This document shows, piece by piece, positions 44,065-55,389 of a stretch of 64,000 nucleotides of DNA. The notes below the pieces were generated by a model. That model had not been told where the DNA came from and did not search any database. It saw only the letters and a list, made by a program, of their open reading frames with translations. The stretch is from positions 1 through 64,000 of the forward strand of contig NZ_CADEAR010000006.1 of NCBI RefSeq assembly GCF_902825325.1, in the 5' to 3' direction. Each line of letters opens with the position of its first letter. Position 1 is the first letter of the stretch. Source of the DNA: Brucella tritici (lineage in GTDB: Bacteria; Pseudomonadota; Alphaproteobacteria; Rhizobiales; Rhizobiaceae). The position numbers and the translations under genes are program-made.

Positions 44065-44763
44065 ATGGACGAAGCTCGCAAGCTGAAAATCGCTGCCGCC
44101 GCAGAAGCTCTCACACACGTCAAGGACGGAATGCATCTGGGGATTGGTACAGGTTCAACGGCCGAGGAATTCGTACGTCTGCTTGCCGACAAGGTAAGCA
44201 ATGGCTTCAAGATCATTGGAGTGCCTACCTCCGAACGCACCGCGAAACTTTGCGAGGAACTCGGGGTCCCGCTTACAACGCTTGATGAAACGCCTCATCT
44301 TGATCTTACTGTGGATGGTGCCGATGAAGTCGACACCGATCTTTCGCTCATTAAAGGCGGCGGTGGTGCTCTTCTTCGCGAAAAGATCGTTGCTGCCGCG
44401 TCGGATGCGATGATCGTTATTGCCGACGGTTCAAAGGTGGTCGAGACGCTAGGACGTTTTCCACTGCCCGTGGAGGTCAACCGTTTCGGTCTCGGCGCAA
44501 CCATACGCGCAATTGAAGAGGCAGCTGCAAAGTGTGGTCTTGCGGGCCCGCTGGCACTGCGTTTAAAAGATGGCTCACCCTTCGTAACAGATGGTGGGCA
44601 TTATATCGTGGATGCATCTTTTGGCCGCATTCCCGATCCAAAGACACTATCTGACGCTCTCTTCGCAATACCAGGCGTTGTCGAGCACGGACTTTTCATC
44701 GGACTGGCGCGTGCGGCAGTGATTGCCGGCAACGACGGCATCCGCACCATGAACCGGTCTTGA
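44065..44763 (+). CDS. rpiA: Ribose-5-phosphate isomerase A
   Basis: Interconverts ribose 5-phosphate and ribulose 5-phosphate in the pentose phosphate pathway. The 232-residue product shows [11 protein letters not shown] (phosphate-binding, about 28-38), [11 protein letters not shown] and the catalytic [16 protein letters not shown]. It precedes a DUF2059 gene by 25 bases and is probably co-transcribed with it. Confidence 0.96.
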   Translation: MDEARKLKIAAAAEALTHVKDGMHLGIGTGSTAEEFVRLLADKVSNGFKIIGVPTSERTAKLCEELGVPLTTLDETPHLDLTVDGADEVDTDLSLIKGGGGALLREKIVAAASDAMIVIADGSKVVETLGRFPLPVEVNRFGLGATIRAIEEAAAKCGLAGPLALRLKDGSPFVTDGGHYIVDASFGRIPDPKTLSDALFAIPGVVEHGLFIGLARAAVIAGNDGIRTMNRS

Positions 44764-44788
44764 ACTGATTGAACGGAGTACTGTCCTT

Positions 44789-45325
44789 ATGATCCCGGCA
44801 ACTGGCTTTCGCCGTCTGATTGCACCGTTTTCCGCGCTCGTACTGATGTCGGGCATTCATGCAGCATCGGCACAGGAAATCACTGAAGCTCACCTGGAAG
44901 CTGCTCGTGCTGCTATTTCTGCAATTAACGCTACCGAGCAATTCGACGAAATTCTGCCGAATGCAGCGCGCTCCCTGAAGGGTGAGCTGATCCAGAAGGA
45001 CCCGAATCTGGAGGCTTTGATCACCAAGACTGTCGATGACAAGGCTTTGGCTCTCGCTTCTCGCCGCGCGGACCTCGAAACCGAATCCGCGCGCGCCTAT
45101 GCGAAGGCTTTTTCAGAAGACGAACTAAAGGCCATTGCAGCATTCTATACGTCGGCTGCAGGCAAGAAGCTTCTGTCGGAAGGCCCGATTGTAACGCGTG
45201 AAGTCGTAAAAGCCGCAAATATCTGGCAGAACGGCATCGCTCGAGACCTGGCAACCAGCGTGGCTGAAGTTCTGGCCGCTCAGGCGGGGGCAACAGCAGC
45301 TCCAGCACAGCCTGCACAGCAGTAA
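44789..45325 (+). CDS. DUF2059 domain protein, secreted
   Basis: 178 residues with a signal peptide (APFSALVLMSGIHAASA, then QEIT). The mature part is helical and matches the DUF2059 pattern: ALASRRADLETESARAYAKA followed by FSEDELKAIAAFYTSAAGKK. The C-terminal tail is Ala/Pro/Gln-rich. Function unknown. It follows rpiA on the same strand and ends at a terminator. Confidence 0.82.
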   Translation: MIPATGFRRLIAPFSALVLMSGIHAASAQEITEAHLEAARAAISAINATEQFDEILPNAARSLKGELIQKDPNLEALITKTVDDKALALASRRADLETESARAYAKAFSEDELKAIAAFYTSAAGKKLLSEGPIVTREVVKAANIWQNGIARDLATSVAEVLAAQAGATAAPAQPAQQ

Positions 45326-45349
45326 TTTGTTGCGGTAACGCTGAATTTG

Positions 45350-45380
45350 AAAGCCCGGTCTCTTGGCCGGGCTTTTTCTT
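45350..45380 (+). terminator. Rho-independent terminator after the DUF2059 gene
   Basis: AAAGCCCGG and CCGGGCTTT with an 8-base loop, followed by TTCTT. Confidence 0.88.
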
Positions 45381-45423
45381 TTGCCTACATATCGGCCAAC
45401 GTAATGTTTTATTGGAGAATCCC

Positions 45424-46818
45424 ATGACCGGCTTCGACTATGATCTATTTGTTATCGGCGGCGGTTCCGGCGGCGTGCGGGCAGCTCGTCTCGCCGGAGC
45501 GATGGGTAAGAAGGTCGGTCTTGCGGAAGAATATCGCATGGGCGGGACCTGCGTTATTCGCGGTTGTGTGCCAAAGAAACTTTTCGTCTATGCTTCGCAG
45601 TTTCCTGAGCATTTCGAAGATGCGGCCGGTTATGGCTGGGATGTTGGCGCATCAACATTCGACTGGAAAAAGCTGATCGATGCCAAGGACAAGGAAATAA
45701 CCCGGCTTGAGGGGCTCTACACCAAGGGTCTCCAGAATTCCAAAGTTGAAATTTTTTCGAGCCGTGCCGAATTGATTGACGAGCATACTATCGAACTGAA
45801 GGCCGATGGTCGTCGCGTCACTGCAGATCAAATACTGATCGCCACCGGCGGTCATCCGAGCATGCCTGAAACTATGGCCGGACATGAATTTTGCATCAGC
45901 TCTAATGAAGCGTTCCATCTTGCTGAACTGCCTAAAGCGATTGCCATTGCGGGTGGCGGATATATTGCTGTTGAATTCGCAAACATATTCCATGGCCTTG
46001 GCGTAGAAACGACACTTGTCTATCGAGGCAAGGAAATCCTCTCCCGTTTCGACCCGGATTTGCGACATCTTTTGCATGAAACGATGGAAGCAAAAGGTAT
46101 CCGCATCATTTGTGAAGCGGTTTTCGAGAAAATAGAGAAGCAGTCCGACAGTAATCTGAAAATTTCGCTGAACAACGGCGAAACATTGGAAGTCGGCCAG
46201 GCAATGATGGCTATTGGGCGCAAGGCCAACACGACTGGTCTCGGTCTGGAAAGAGCTGGTGTAAGGACGGACGAACTCGGCGCTATACCGGTCGATGATT
46301 ATTCGCGTACCAATATTGCGAATATCTGGGCCGTGGGCGATGTTACGAACCGCGTTCAACTTACGCCGGTGGCAATTCATGAAGCCATGTGTTTCCTCGA
46401 AACGGCTTTCAAGGACAATCCGACGAAACCTGACCACGAACTGATTGCAACCGCCGTATTTTCGCAGCCGGAGATCGGCACGGTTGGTTTGCCGGAGAAT
46501 GAGGCTGCAAAGAAGTATCCGGAAATCGAGGTTTACAGAGCGCTGTTCCGTCCGATGAAGAACACGCTTTCCGGCCGCAATGAGAAAATGTTGATGAAGC
46601 TCATCGTTGATGCAGCAAGCCGTCGGGTCGTCGGCGCTCACATCATGGGGCCGGATGCCGGTGAAATGGCTCAACTTCTGGGTATTTCCCTTCAAGCTGG
46701 TGCGACCAAGGATGACTTCGATCGCACCATGGCGGTCCACCCGACCGCGGCCGAAGAACTGGTCACCATGTACAAGCCGACCTATCGTGTCGTGAACGGT
46801 GAGAAAGTCGACGGCTAA
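45424..46818 (+). CDS. gor: Glutathione-disulfide reductase
   Basis: Reduces GSSG with NADPH via FAD and a redox disulfide. The 464 residues have the FAD loop IGGGSGGVRAARLA (11-24), the redox pair in GTCVIRGCVPKK (C43 and C48), the NADPH-binding IAGGGYIAVEFA, and the C-terminal catalytic HPTAAEELV. The ATG at 45424 has GGAG upstream and replaces a longer start at 45412. Close homologues with other disulfide substrates exist, but RGCVPKK-type sequences are typical of Gor. Confidence 0.93.
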   Translation: MTGFDYDLFVIGGGSGGVRAARLAGAMGKKVGLAEEYRMGGTCVIRGCVPKKLFVYASQFPEHFEDAAGYGWDVGASTFDWKKLIDAKDKEITRLEGLYTKGLQNSKVEIFSSRAELIDEHTIELKADGRRVTADQILIATGGHPSMPETMAGHEFCISSNEAFHLAELPKAIAIAGGGYIAVEFANIFHGLGVETTLVYRGKEILSRFDPDLRHLLHETMEAKGIRIICEAVFEKIEKQSDSNLKISLNNGETLEVGQAMMAIGRKANTTGLGLERAGVRTDELGAIPVDDYSRTNIANIWAVGDVTNRVQLTPVAIHEAMCFLETAFKDNPTKPDHELIATAVFSQPEIGTVGLPENEAAKKYPEIEVYRALFRPMKNTLSGRNEKMLMKLIVDAASRRVVGAHIMGPDAGEMAQLLGISLQAGATKDDFDRTMAVHPTAAEELVTMYKPTYRVVNGEKVDG

Positions 46819-47026
46819 ATCTTTCGCAACCGGTTTCTTCGGTTAACGAATATTGCTGGCATAAAGTCTCAGCCTGCATTATATCAGCGCGACCACGCAC
46901 GCCGGTTTTCCGGGGCAGGCTGCCATCATTGTCAGATGTGGGCTGTCCGTTAAGGGATTCCGGCTTTCGTGTAAGGAGGATATAATCCGAGAGAAATCGA
47001 GCGGATAGAAGCAAACAGGTGCACAA

Positions 47027-48406
47027 ATGACGAAGAACTGGACCCCGCATTCCTGGAGAAACAAACCGATCAAGCAAGTGCCGTTTTATCCGGACGCACA
47101 GGCTCTGAACGACGTTGAGGCCCGTCTTCGCACCTATCCGCCGCTGGTTTTTGCAGGTGAGGCGCGCAAGCTCAAGCAGCAACTGGCCGAAGTGGCGGAA
47201 GGCAAGGCATTTCTGCTTCAGGGCGGTGATTGTGCCGAGAGCTTCGCTGAACATGGCGCGGACAACATCCGCGACTTTTTCCGCGTATTTCTTCAGATGG
47301 CCGTCGTGCTGACATTTGGCGCTTCGAAGCCGGTGGTGAAAGTTGGCCGTATCGCCGGTCAGTTCGCCAAGCCGCGCTCATCGGACATGGAAACGTTAAA
47401 TGGCGTGGAACTGCCATCCTACCGTGGTGACATCATCAACGGGATCGAATTTGACGCGGCCTCGCGCATTCCTGATCCGCAGCGCCAGGACATGGCATAC
47501 CGTCAGTCGGCGGCGACGCTTAACCTGCTGCGTGCATTCGCCCAGGGCGGCTACGCTAATCTGGAGAACGTTCACCAGTGGATGCTCGGCTTTGTCGGCA
47601 AGAGCCCGCAGGCAGAACGATATGCAGCTTTGGCGCAGCGTATTTCCGAAACCATGAATTTCATGCGGGCAATCGGAATCACAGCTGATAGCAATCATTC
47701 GCTGCGTGAAACCGATTTCTACACCAGCCATGAAGCGTTGCTTCTTGGATATGAAGAAGCGCTGACCCGTGTGGACTCGACATCCGGCGACTGGTACGGC
47801 ACCTCCGGCCACATGATCTGGATCGGTGACCGCACACGTCAAGCTGACCATGCGCATATCGAGTACTGCCGCGGCATCAAGAATCCGCTCGGTCTCAAGT
47901 GTGGGCCGTCGCTGCAGCCGGATGATCTCATTCGCCTGATTGATCTTCTGAATCCGGAAAACGAAGCAGGACGTCTGACGCTGATTGCACGCTTTGGCTA
48001 CGACAAGGTTGGCGATCACCTGCCGCAGCTCATTCGTGCTGTCGAAAAGGAAGGTCGCAAGGTCGTATGGTCATGTGATCCGATGCATGGCAACACGATC
48101 ACTGCCGGTGGCTACAAGACGCGTCCGTTTGATCGTATCCTCAAGGAAGTGGAGTCCTTCTTCGCGATTCATCGCGCCGAAGGCTCGCATCCAGGTGGCA
48201 TCCATGTTGAAATGACCGGCAAGAACGTGACGGAATGCACGGGCGGCGCGCGCGCGATTTCAGCAGAAGATCTGCACGATCGCTACCATACGCATTGCGA
48301 TCCACGTCTCAATGCCGATCAGGCGCTGGAATTGGCGTTTCTGCTGGCCGAACTCCTCAAGAAGGAGCGCGATGCCGGTACGGACAAGCAGGTCGCGAGC
48401 GCCTGA
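47027..48406 (+). CDS. aroG: 3-deoxy-7-phosphoheptulonate synthase, class II
   Basis: Condenses phosphoenolpyruvate with erythrose 4-phosphate, the first step of aromatic amino-acid synthesis. The 459-residue protein is of the plant-like class II family: W-x-P start ([16 protein letters not shown]), [10 protein letters not shown], and the metal/phosphoenolpyruvate region [10 protein letters not shown] and [15 protein letters not shown]. The 208-base leader (46819-47026) has the weak hairpin AACCG...CGGTT and no clear attenuator peptide. A GC-rich hairpin follows the gene. Confidence 0.94.
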   Translation: MTKNWTPHSWRNKPIKQVPFYPDAQALNDVEARLRTYPPLVFAGEARKLKQQLAEVAEGKAFLLQGGDCAESFAEHGADNIRDFFRVFLQMAVVLTFGASKPVVKVGRIAGQFAKPRSSDMETLNGVELPSYRGDIINGIEFDAASRIPDPQRQDMAYRQSAATLNLLRAFAQGGYANLENVHQWMLGFVGKSPQAERYAALAQRISETMNFMRAIGITADSNHSLRETDFYTSHEALLLGYEEALTRVDSTSGDWYGTSGHMIWIGDRTRQADHAHIEYCRGIKNPLGLKCGPSLQPDDLIRLIDLLNPENEAGRLTLIARFGYDKVGDHLPQLIRAVEKEGRKVVWSCDPMHGNTITAGGYKTRPFDRILKEVESFFAIHRAEGSHPGGIHVEMTGKNVTECTGGARAISAEDLHDRYHTHCDPRLNADQALELAFLLAELLKKERDAGTDKQVASA

Positions 48407-48430
48407 CGGTTTCCAACATTCCAGAACTTG

Positions 48431-48458
48431 CAGGGCGGAGGTTTCGATCTCCGCCCTG
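48431..48458 (+). terminator. Hairpin, probable terminator after the DAHP synthase gene
   Basis: CAGGGCGGAG and CTCCGCCCTG pair perfectly over 10 bp with an 8-base loop. The following T content is weak (TTGCATTTC). Confidence 0.6.
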
Positions 48459-48597
48459 TTGCATTTCGGGGAAACTCACCTATTGATTGCCTTGGAGCGG
48501 CATGTGTCCGAATGGATGCACGAGGAACGCTTTATGCTTTCTGAAAATCGGCTTTGATTTTCGGGCCAAGCTGTAACCATTTTGATTGAGGGTAATG

Positions 48598-48948
48598 ATG
48601 CAGCGGATTTTCCTGGCTTTTCTTAATTCCATGCGAGCACTGAAGTACCTCGCAGGACATGAAAAGGCAGTTCAACAGGAGCTGGTGCTTTTTCTTCTGT
48701 CTCTGCCAGTGGCTTTTTTCCTTGCGCCGACCGGGCTTGCTTTCCTTTTTATGACCGGATCGATCCTGTTTCTTATCCTCGTGGAAGTGTTGAACACCGG
48801 CATCGAGGCGACTTGTGATGCCGTCTCGCGGGATTTTCATAAGGAAATTCAGATTGCAAAGGATTGCGGGTCGCTCGCTGTTCTGATTTCCATCGTGTTC
48901 GTCGCCGCGGTATGGGGCTATATCCTCATCAAGACATATCTGGTCTGA
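48598..48948 (+). CDS. dgkA: Diacylglycerol kinase
   Basis: Small trimeric membrane kinase that recycles diacylglycerol to phosphatidate; in Rhizobiales the diacylglycerol arises when periplasmic glucans are decorated with phosphoglycerol. 116 residues with three hydrophobic segments and the family signature VEVLNTGIEATCD (catalytic Glu). The ATG at 48598 is chosen because GAGG lies 6 bases ahead; the ATG at 48595 and TTG at 48586 are alternatives. Confidence 0.92.
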   Translation: MQRIFLAFLNSMRALKYLAGHEKAVQQELVLFLLSLPVAFFLAPTGLAFLFMTGSILFLILVEVLNTGIEATCDAVSRDFHKEIQIAKDCGSLAVLISIVFVAAVWGYILIKTYLV

Positions 48949-49040
48949 CAAACAAAGCGGTCGATTGATTGCATCCGTTGCATTTGCTTACCCAAGCGCG
49001 CTAAAGCTTGGGCATGTTAGCCTCTCACGAGAATCTTGCC

Positions 49041-50693
49041 ATGCTCCGTATTGCCGTTGCGCAGCTTAATCCCGTCATGGGCGATATCGCCGGAAACCTG
49101 ACCAAGGCACGCGCGGCACGCGCTGAGGCCGCCAGGATGAAGGCCGATCTCATTCTGTTTACAGAGTTGTTCATCTCCGGTTATCCGCCGGAAGATCTGG
49201 TTCTGAAACCTTCCTTCCTTGCGGCATGCGAACAGGCCGTGCGCGAACTTGCAAGCGATACCGCCGATGGCGGTCCCGGTGTCATCATAGGAGCACCGCT
49301 CAGCCGTGAAAGTGGACTGCATAACTCCATTGCAGTGCTGGATGGCGGCGAGATTATTGCCGAACGGTTCAAGGTCGACTTGCCGAATTATGGCGAGTTC
49401 GACGAGAAGCGCGTATTTCAGGCAGGCCCAATGCCAGGACCAATCAATTTCCGTGGCGTTCGCATCGGGATTCCAATCTGTGAAGACATTTGGGGTGAAC
49501 TCGGTGTGGCGGAAACGCTGGCCGAGAGTGGCGCGGAGATTTTACTTGTACCGAACGGATCTCCCTATCACCGTGCGAAGATGGACCGGCGCCATCAGGT
49601 TGTCCTGAAGCAGGTGATCGAAACCGAATTGCCAATGGTTTATGCCAATCAGGTTGGCGGCCAGGATGAGCTGGTTTTCGATGGTGGATCGTTCGCATTC
49701 AACGCTGACCGGTCGCTTTGCCTGCAAATGCCGCAATTCGCGGAGCAGATCACGCTGACCGTCTGGCACAGAGAGAATGGCGGTTGGCGCTGTGAAGAAG
49801 GTGAGAAGGCCATTCTTCCAGAAGGGCTTGAAGCTGATTATTCCGCTTGCATGCTGGGCTTGCGGGATTACGTGAACAAGAACGGCTTCAAGGATGTTGT
49901 GCTCGGCCTTTCGGGCGGCATCGACTCGGCAATCTGTGCGGCTCTGGGTGTCGATGCATTGGGCAAGGATCGCGTGCGCTGCATCATGCTGCCTTACCGC
50001 TATACATCCGATGAATCTCTGAAAGACGCGGCTGATTGTGCGAAGGCGCTCGGCGTTCGTTACGATATTGTTCCTATTTCTGCGCCAGTTGAAGGCTTTC
50101 TTGAAGCACTGCATCCGCTTTTCAAAGGAACCGAGAGCGGTGTTACGGAAGAAAACTTGCAGAGCCGTGCACGCGGCACGATTTTGATGGCCGTTTCGAA
50201 CAAGTTTGGTTCGATGGTTGTCACCACCGGCAACAAGTCTGAAATGTCGGTCGGCTATGCGACGCTTTATGGCGACATGAATGGCGGGTTCAATCCGATC
50301 AAGGATGTCTACAAGATGCAGGTCTACGCGATGTCGGCGTGGCGTAACAGCCATGTACCGAACGGCGCGCTTGGCCCGTCGGCTGAGGTGATTCCACACA
50401 ATATCATTTCCAAGGCGCCATCCGCTGAACTGCGTGAAAATCAGACGGATCAGGATAGCTTGCCGCCTTATCCGGTTCTCGACGATATTCTTGAATGCCT
50501 CGTCGAAAATGAAATGAGCAATACAGAGATTGCCAAACGCGGGCATCCGCTGGAGACCGTTCAGCGGATCGAGCATCTGCTCTATCTGGCTGAATACAAG
50601 CGCCGACAATCGGCGCCGGGTGTCAAAATTACCAAGAAGAATTTCGGACGCGATCGCCGCTACCCTATAACGAACCGCTTCCGCGACCGCTGA
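49041..50693 (+). CDS. nadE: Glutamine-dependent NAD+ synthetase
   Basis: Makes NAD from deamido-NAD, ATP and glutamine. The 550-residue protein is a fusion of an N-terminal nitrilase-type glutaminase (E in [16 protein letters not shown] in [17 protein letters not shown] in [10 protein letters not shown]) and a C-terminal synthetase with the PP-loop [16 protein letters not shown]. The start is placed at the ATG 49041 that begins the conserved [11 protein letters not shown]; the longer frame from 49008 adds 11 non-family residues. gltX follows 11 bases later on the same transcript. Confidence 0.95.
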   Translation: MLRIAVAQLNPVMGDIAGNLTKARAARAEAARMKADLILFTELFISGYPPEDLVLKPSFLAACEQAVRELASDTADGGPGVIIGAPLSRESGLHNSIAVLDGGEIIAERFKVDLPNYGEFDEKRVFQAGPMPGPINFRGVRIGIPICEDIWGELGVAETLAESGAEILLVPNGSPYHRAKMDRRHQVVLKQVIETELPMVYANQVGGQDELVFDGGSFAFNADRSLCLQMPQFAEQITLTVWHRENGGWRCEEGEKAILPEGLEADYSACMLGLRDYVNKNGFKDVVLGLSGGIDSAICAALGVDALGKDRVRCIMLPYRYTSDESLKDAADCAKALGVRYDIVPISAPVEGFLEALHPLFKGTESGVTEENLQSRARGTILMAVSNKFGSMVVTTGNKSEMSVGYATLYGDMNGGFNPIKDVYKMQVYAMSAWRNSHVPNGALGPSAEVIPHNIISKAPSAELRENQTDQDSLPPYPVLDDILECLVENEMSNTEIAKRGHPLETVQRIEHLLYLAEYKRRQSAPGVKITKKNFGRDRRYPITNRFRDR

Positions 50694-50704
50694 AAGACAA
50701 TAAA

Positions 50705-52078
50705 ATGACCGTAACCGTTCGTTTTGCTCCGTCGCCGACGGGCTATATTCATATTGGCAATACGCGCACAGCACTTTCAAACTGGCTGTTCGCTCAGAAG
50801 AATGGTGGCAAGTTCATTCTGCGCTATGACGACACCGATGTTGAACGCTCCCGGGAAGAATATGCGCAGGCAATTGCAGTCGATCTCGACTGGCTCGGTG
50901 TAAAACCTGATCGCATCGAATATCAGTCGAAGCGTTTCGATGTTTACAGTAAGGCAGTGGAGAAGCTCAAACAGGCCGGGTTGCTCTATGCCTGTTATGA
51001 AACGGCGGATGAGTTGGAGCGCCGTCGCAAGCTACGTCTCGCGCGTCGTTTGCCACCGGTATATGGCCGCGAGGGACTGAAGCTGACCGAAGATGAGAGG
51101 GCCGCTTTCGAAGCTGAGGGACGCAAGCCACACTGGCGTTTCCTGTTACCCAATTTCGAAACCGATCCATTCGATACCAAACGCACGGAGGTCCATTGGG
51201 ACGATCTGGTTCGCGGTCCGCAGACTGTCGATCTGGCCTCAATGTCCGACCCTGTACTCGTGCGCGAAGACGGCACTTATCTCTATACGCTGCCATCGGT
51301 CGTCGATGATATCGATCTTGGTGTTACACACATCATCCGCGGTGACGACCATGTGACCAATACCGGCGTACAGATTGCGATTTTCGAGGCGCTGGGGGCC
51401 AAGGCTCCTATTTTCGGACACCACAATCTGCTGACGACAATTTCGGGCGAGGGGCTTTCAAAACGAACCGGCGCTCTGTCCGTCGGATCATTGCGCGAAG
51501 CTGGCTTCGAGCCCATGGCAGTGGCATCACTGGCGATCCTGATTGGCACATCGGAAAGTGTATCGGCGGCATCCAATATGGAAAGCTTGGCAGAGCGCTT
51601 CGATCTGGCATCCATATCGAAATCATCGGCAAAATTCGATCCTGCCGAACTGGATACGCTCAATCGCGCTCTTCTGCACGAGATGCCGTTTTCAGAAGCT
51701 CAGCCACGCTTGGCAACATTGGGCATTTCTGGCGACAAGGCTGAGCCCTTCTGGCTGGCGGTACGGGGAAATCTTGATCGTTTCAAGGATGCGGCTCATT
51801 GGTGGTCTATCGTTGATGACGACCTGCCAGAAATACCGGATTTTCCGGAAGAGGATCGTGCTTTCCTGAAAGAGGCTTTTGCCTTGCTGCCGCCTGCTCC
51901 CTGGGACCATCAAACCTGGAGGCTCTGGACGGATACAGTGAAAGCTGCAACGGGACGCAAGGGCAAGAACCTTTTCATGCCCTTGCGACTGGCGCTTACG
52001 GGGCAGGCGCATGGTCCGGAACTGGCTGACTTGCTGGTACTGATTGGTCCGGAAAGAACTCTGACCCGACAACCCTGA
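50705..52078 (+). CDS. gltX: Glutamyl-tRNA synthetase
   Basis: Charges tRNA-Glu, and often tRNA-Gln for later amidation, in bacteria without GlnRS. The 457-residue enzyme has the HIGH-type motif [12 protein letters not shown] near the N terminus and the KMSKS-type motif [11 protein letters not shown]. Alphaproteobacteria usually have two GltX copies; which one this is cannot be told here. The last 83 bases overlap, antisense, the 3' end of a lipoprotein gene. It begins 11 bases after nadE. Confidence 0.95.
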   Translation: MTVTVRFAPSPTGYIHIGNTRTALSNWLFAQKNGGKFILRYDDTDVERSREEYAQAIAVDLDWLGVKPDRIEYQSKRFDVYSKAVEKLKQAGLLYACYETADELERRRKLRLARRLPPVYGREGLKLTEDERAAFEAEGRKPHWRFLLPNFETDPFDTKRTEVHWDDLVRGPQTVDLASMSDPVLVREDGTYLYTLPSVVDDIDLGVTHIIRGDDHVTNTGVQIAIFEALGAKAPIFGHHNLLTTISGEGLSKRTGALSVGSLREAGFEPMAVASLAILIGTSESVSAASNMESLAERFDLASISKSSAKFDPAELDTLNRALLHEMPFSEAQPRLATLGISGDKAEPFWLAVRGNLDRFKDAAHWWSIVDDDLPEIPDFPEEDRAFLKEAFALLPPAPWDHQTWRLWTDTVKAATGRKGKNLFMPLRLALTGQAHGPELADLLVLIGPERTLTRQP

Positions 52079-52733
52079 CTTTTGCGTTCGCCGTATAGGG
52101 GCGTTCCACAGGTGGAGCTAATTTGACAGGCGCAACATAGGCCGGTGTAGTATTCGAGGTCTGCACCGTCGCAGACGACGTGTAATCCACTTTCTCTACT
52201 TCGGCAGAAGCAGGAGTTTCATAGGCAGGCATTGCAATGGTGCTGGCCATCTCATCGTGCGGCCTGGCTGTCGCTTTGAATTTCTGCCGTGGTACGAGGA
52301 CAGTTTTCGATTGAGGTTTCTTAGGGGATGCGACCCAGGAAGCTTTGCACGATTTAACATATTTGGATAGGGATGGACGTCCAGCAAGCGCCATGTTCAG
52401 TTCATTGAGGCGCTCGCGCAAAGTCTGGGATTCAGTTACCACACGATCTGTTCTGGTCAGCAATTCCTTGCACTGCGCTGATTTGACCGCAGGGGTAAAC
52501 AAGCTGCCCACGCAACGATTCTGTGCGGAGGTCTTTTTCAAGCGAGAAAGTTCCGCTTCTTTGCGATCAAGAGCTGACTGGGTGATGAGGTGTTGCTTCT
52601 TAAGCTGTTTTTGTTCTGCAGGCGTGCACAATTCTGCGGGCGGTATAGTCGTACAGCCAGCCAATGCTCCAGATAATATCAAGAGTGTTGAATAAAACAG
52701 CGTTCTATTAGAATTAATTGAAATAAAAAACAT
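51996..52733 (-). CDS. Lipoprotein of unknown function
   Basis: 245 residues. A lipobox LAGC ends the signal peptide ([15 protein letters not shown]), so the protein is probably membrane-anchored. A helical, charged region follows (about 35-110, [20 protein letters not shown], coiled-coil-like), then a Pro/Ala/Thr-rich, likely disordered tail. GAGG lies 5 bases before the ATG. No known domain recognised. The 3' end reads 83 bases into the end of gltX on the opposite strand, which is unusual and may result from loss of an earlier stop. Confidence 0.7.
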   Translation of the reverse strand: MFFISINSNRTLFYSTLLILSGALAGCTTIPPAELCTPAEQKQLKKQHLITQSALDRKEAELSRLKKTSAQNRCVGSLFTPAVKSAQCKELLTRTDRVVTESQTLRERLNELNMALAGRPSLSKYVKSCKASWVASPKKPQSKTVLVPRQKFKATARPHDEMASTIAMPAYETPASAEVEKVDYTSSATVQTSNTTPAYVAPVKLAPPVERPYTANAKVRVVGSEFFPDQSVPASQPVPDHAPAP

Positions 52734-52795
52734 GATAACCTCGAAATCGATGCTGGCGATATCATGTTTGAAAAATATAGTAAATTAAATGCTAA

Positions 52796-52823
52796 CGGCG
52801 AGTATATTCAACTATACTCGCCG
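52796..52823. other. Hairpin between maeB and the lipoprotein gene
   Basis: CGGCGAGTATA and TATACTCGCCG form an 11-bp perfect stem with a 6-base loop. It could terminate maeB, but there is no immediate T-run; the surrounding sequence is AT-rich. Confidence 0.55.
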
Positions 52824-52866
52824 AAGGAATTTTATATTAGGTATTACTAACTTAATTTATTTGAGG

Positions 52867-55191
52867 TTACCTTTTCTTCCGAAGTGTTTCGCCTGATTTC
52901 TGCAAGGCCTCTACCACCGCCAGCGCAGTCATATTGACGACGCCACGCGAAGTGACCGAAGGGGTCAGAATGTGTGCGGGGCGTGCCGCGCCAAGCAAAA
53001 TTGGGCCCACATGCAGGGCGTCCGTAACCATCTTGACCACGTTCAGCGTGATGTTTGCCGCATCAAGGTTCGGGAAAACAAGAAGATTGGCTTCGCCCTT
53101 CAATCGCGAATTCGGGAACACGCGATCACGCAGCGCCTGCGAGAGAGCGGAATCACCATGCATTTCACCATCGGATTCGAGTTCCGGCGCTTTTTCTGCG
53201 AGAATTGCCGCAGCTTCACGCATCTTTTCTGCGCTGGCAGATTCTTTCGACCCAAAATTCGAATGCGATACCAAAGCTGCCTTTGGCTCGATGCCGAAGC
53301 GGCTGATTTCCTTTGCAGCGAGAATTGCCATTTCAGCCACTTCGTTTGCGCTCGGTTCGACGTTTACATAAGTGTCTGTGAGGAAGAGGGCGCCACGTTG
53401 CGAAATGAGCAGGCTCAAAGCGGAATAGTCACGGATACCGGGAACCTTGCCGATAATCTGGCGCACGACACGCAGATGGCGTTCGAAGCGACCTTCAAGA
53501 CCACAGATCATGGCGTCCGCCTCGTCGCGCATAACGGCAAGAGCTGCAATCGCAGTGGAATTCGTGCGGACGATAGTGCGTGCCGCCTCCGGCGTTACGC
53601 CCTGTCTGCCAGTATATGAGAGGTACAGGTCGACATAATCGCGATAGCGCGGGTCGTCTTCAGGATTGATGAGTTCAAAATCCGTTCCCGGACGAATCTT
53701 GAGGCCGTAGCGACGCAGACGGGTTTCAATGACCTGCGGGCGTCCAACGAGAATCGGAGCCGCAATGCGCTCTTCGATCACGACCTGCGCAGCACGGAGC
53801 ACGCGTTCATCCTCACCGTCAGCATAAATAATACGCTTCGGCTTTTCCTGCGCACGGGCTGCGGCAAAAACCGGCTTCATGATGAGGCCGGAGCGAAAAA
53901 CGAAGCGGTTCAGACGATCAAGATAGGCTTCCATGTCTTCGATCGGACGTGTGGCCACGCCAGTATCCATGGCCGCCCTGGCCACTGCCGGGGCTATACG
54001 GAGAATCAGGCGCTGATCAAACGGCGACGGAATGATATAGTCTGGCCCGAAAGTTGGCGTGTCGCCGGAATAAGCGCGTGCAGCAACATCTGAAGGCTCC
54101 TCGCGGGCAAGCGCGGCAATTGCGCGAACAGCCGCCAGCTTCATCTCTTCGTTAATTGCAGTCGCACCAACATCGAGTGCGCCGCGGAAGATATACGGGA
54201 AGCAGAGAACGTTGTTGACCTGGTTCGGATAATCCGAACGTCCGGTGCAAATCATGGCATCGGCGCGCGCCGCACGAGCCTCTTCCGGCATGATTTCCGG
54301 CTTCGGATTGGCGAGCGCCATGATAAGCGGATTCTCAGCCATCTGCTTCAGAAGTTCAGGCTTCAACACACCGGCAGCCGAAAGACCGAGGAAAACGTCA
54401 GCGCCGCCAATGACATCGGCCAGAACGCGCGCGTCGGTCTTCTGTGCGTAGACTTCCTTCCAGCGATCCATCAGCGTATTGCGGCCTTCGTAGACAACGC
54501 CTTCAAGATCGCAGACCCAGATATTTTCGCGCTTCGCGCCGAGATTGACGAGAAGGTTGAGACACGCAAGGGCCGCAGCGCCGGCGCCTGACGTAACAAT
54601 CTTGGCGTCGCTGATTTTCTTGCCGGCAAGTTCGAGACCATTCAAGACCGCCGATGCGACGATGATCGCCGTGCCGTGCTGGTCATCATGAAAGACTGGA
54701 ATGTTCATCTTTGCGCGAAGCTGTTCTTCAACCTCGAAGCACTCAGGCGCTTTGATATCCTCCAGATTGATCCCACCGAAAGTTGGCTCCAAAGCAGCCA
54801 CAACGTCAACAATGCGATCAATTTCGTGAGCATCGATTTCGATGTCAAATACGTCGATGTCAGCAAATTTCTTGAAGAGAACGGCTTTGCCTTCCATCAC
54901 CGGTTTGGAAGCGAGAGCGCCAATGTTGCCAAGGCCAAGAACCGCGGTGCCGTTTGATACGACAGCAACGAGATTGCCGCGGGCAGTGTATTCAGCAGCA
55001 GTTGCCGGATCTTCGTGGATTGCGAGGCAGGGAGCGGCTACGCCGGGCGAATAAGCCAGCGCCAGATCGCGCTGGTTGCCAAGCGGCTTCGTCGCCTGAA
55101 TTTCCAGCTTCCCGGGCTTCGGATAACGATGGAAGAACAGAGCTGCTTCATCAAAATCCGAACGGGAAGTGGAAGGTGTTTTCTTGGTCAT
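52867..55191 (-). CDS. maeB: NADP-dependent malic enzyme with phosphotransacetylase-like domain
   Basis: Decarboxylates malate to pyruvate, making NADPH. The 774-residue hybrid has an N-terminal malic domain (about 1-430; [52 protein letters not shown]) and a C-terminal phosphotransacetylase-like domain (about 450-770), which in related proteins is usually regulatory. The ATG at 55191 is preferred over 55290 because it starts the family-like MTKKTPSTS leader. Confidence 0.94.
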   Translation of the reverse strand: MTKKTPSTSRSDFDEAALFFHRYPKPGKLEIQATKPLGNQRDLALAYSPGVAAPCLAIHEDPATAAEYTARGNLVAVVSNGTAVLGLGNIGALASKPVMEGKAVLFKKFADIDVFDIEIDAHEIDRIVDVVAALEPTFGGINLEDIKAPECFEVEEQLRAKMNIPVFHDDQHGTAIIVASAVLNGLELAGKKISDAKIVTSGAGAAALACLNLLVNLGAKRENIWVCDLEGVVYEGRNTLMDRWKEVYAQKTDARVLADVIGGADVFLGLSAAGVLKPELLKQMAENPLIMALANPKPEIMPEEARAARADAMICTGRSDYPNQVNNVLCFPYIFRGALDVGATAINEEMKLAAVRAIAALAREEPSDVAARAYSGDTPTFGPDYIIPSPFDQRLILRIAPAVARAAMDTGVATRPIEDMEAYLDRLNRFVFRSGLIMKPVFAAARAQEKPKRIIYADGEDERVLRAAQVVIEERIAAPILVGRPQVIETRLRRYGLKIRPGTDFELINPEDDPRYRDYVDLYLSYTGRQGVTPEAARTIVRTNSTAIAALAVMRDEADAMICGLEGRFERHLRVVRQIIGKVPGIRDYSALSLLISQRGALFLTDTYVNVEPSANEVAEMAILAAKEISRFGIEPKAALVSHSNFGSKESASAEKMREAAAILAEKAPELESDGEMHGDSALSQALRDRVFPNSRLKGEANLLVFPNLDAANITLNVVKMVTDALHVGPILLGAARPAHILTPSVTSRGVVNMTALAVVEALQKSGETLRKKR

Positions 55192-55389
55192 GGTCGCATC
55201 GCTTTCCAAAATCTTTTGTGCAGGGCAAAAGCTCGTTTGCACTCGGCGGGTGTGGTATTTGCTTACAAGTTCCGCACACGACTTCCGCACACTGGGCCAT
55301 TATTGTTATTAGTCCATTAGCTCAAATCTCAGTAGGCCCGTTTTCGAGAATGAGTTTTTCCAAATTTGCAGATCTATCGTTTGATGCTG

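Noticed and set aside
45652-46740. 362-codon antisense frame over gor
   Set aside because: Shadow of a clear glutathione reductase.
49542-50780. 412-codon antisense frame over nadE
   Set aside because: Shadow; it also crosses the nadE-gltX junction.
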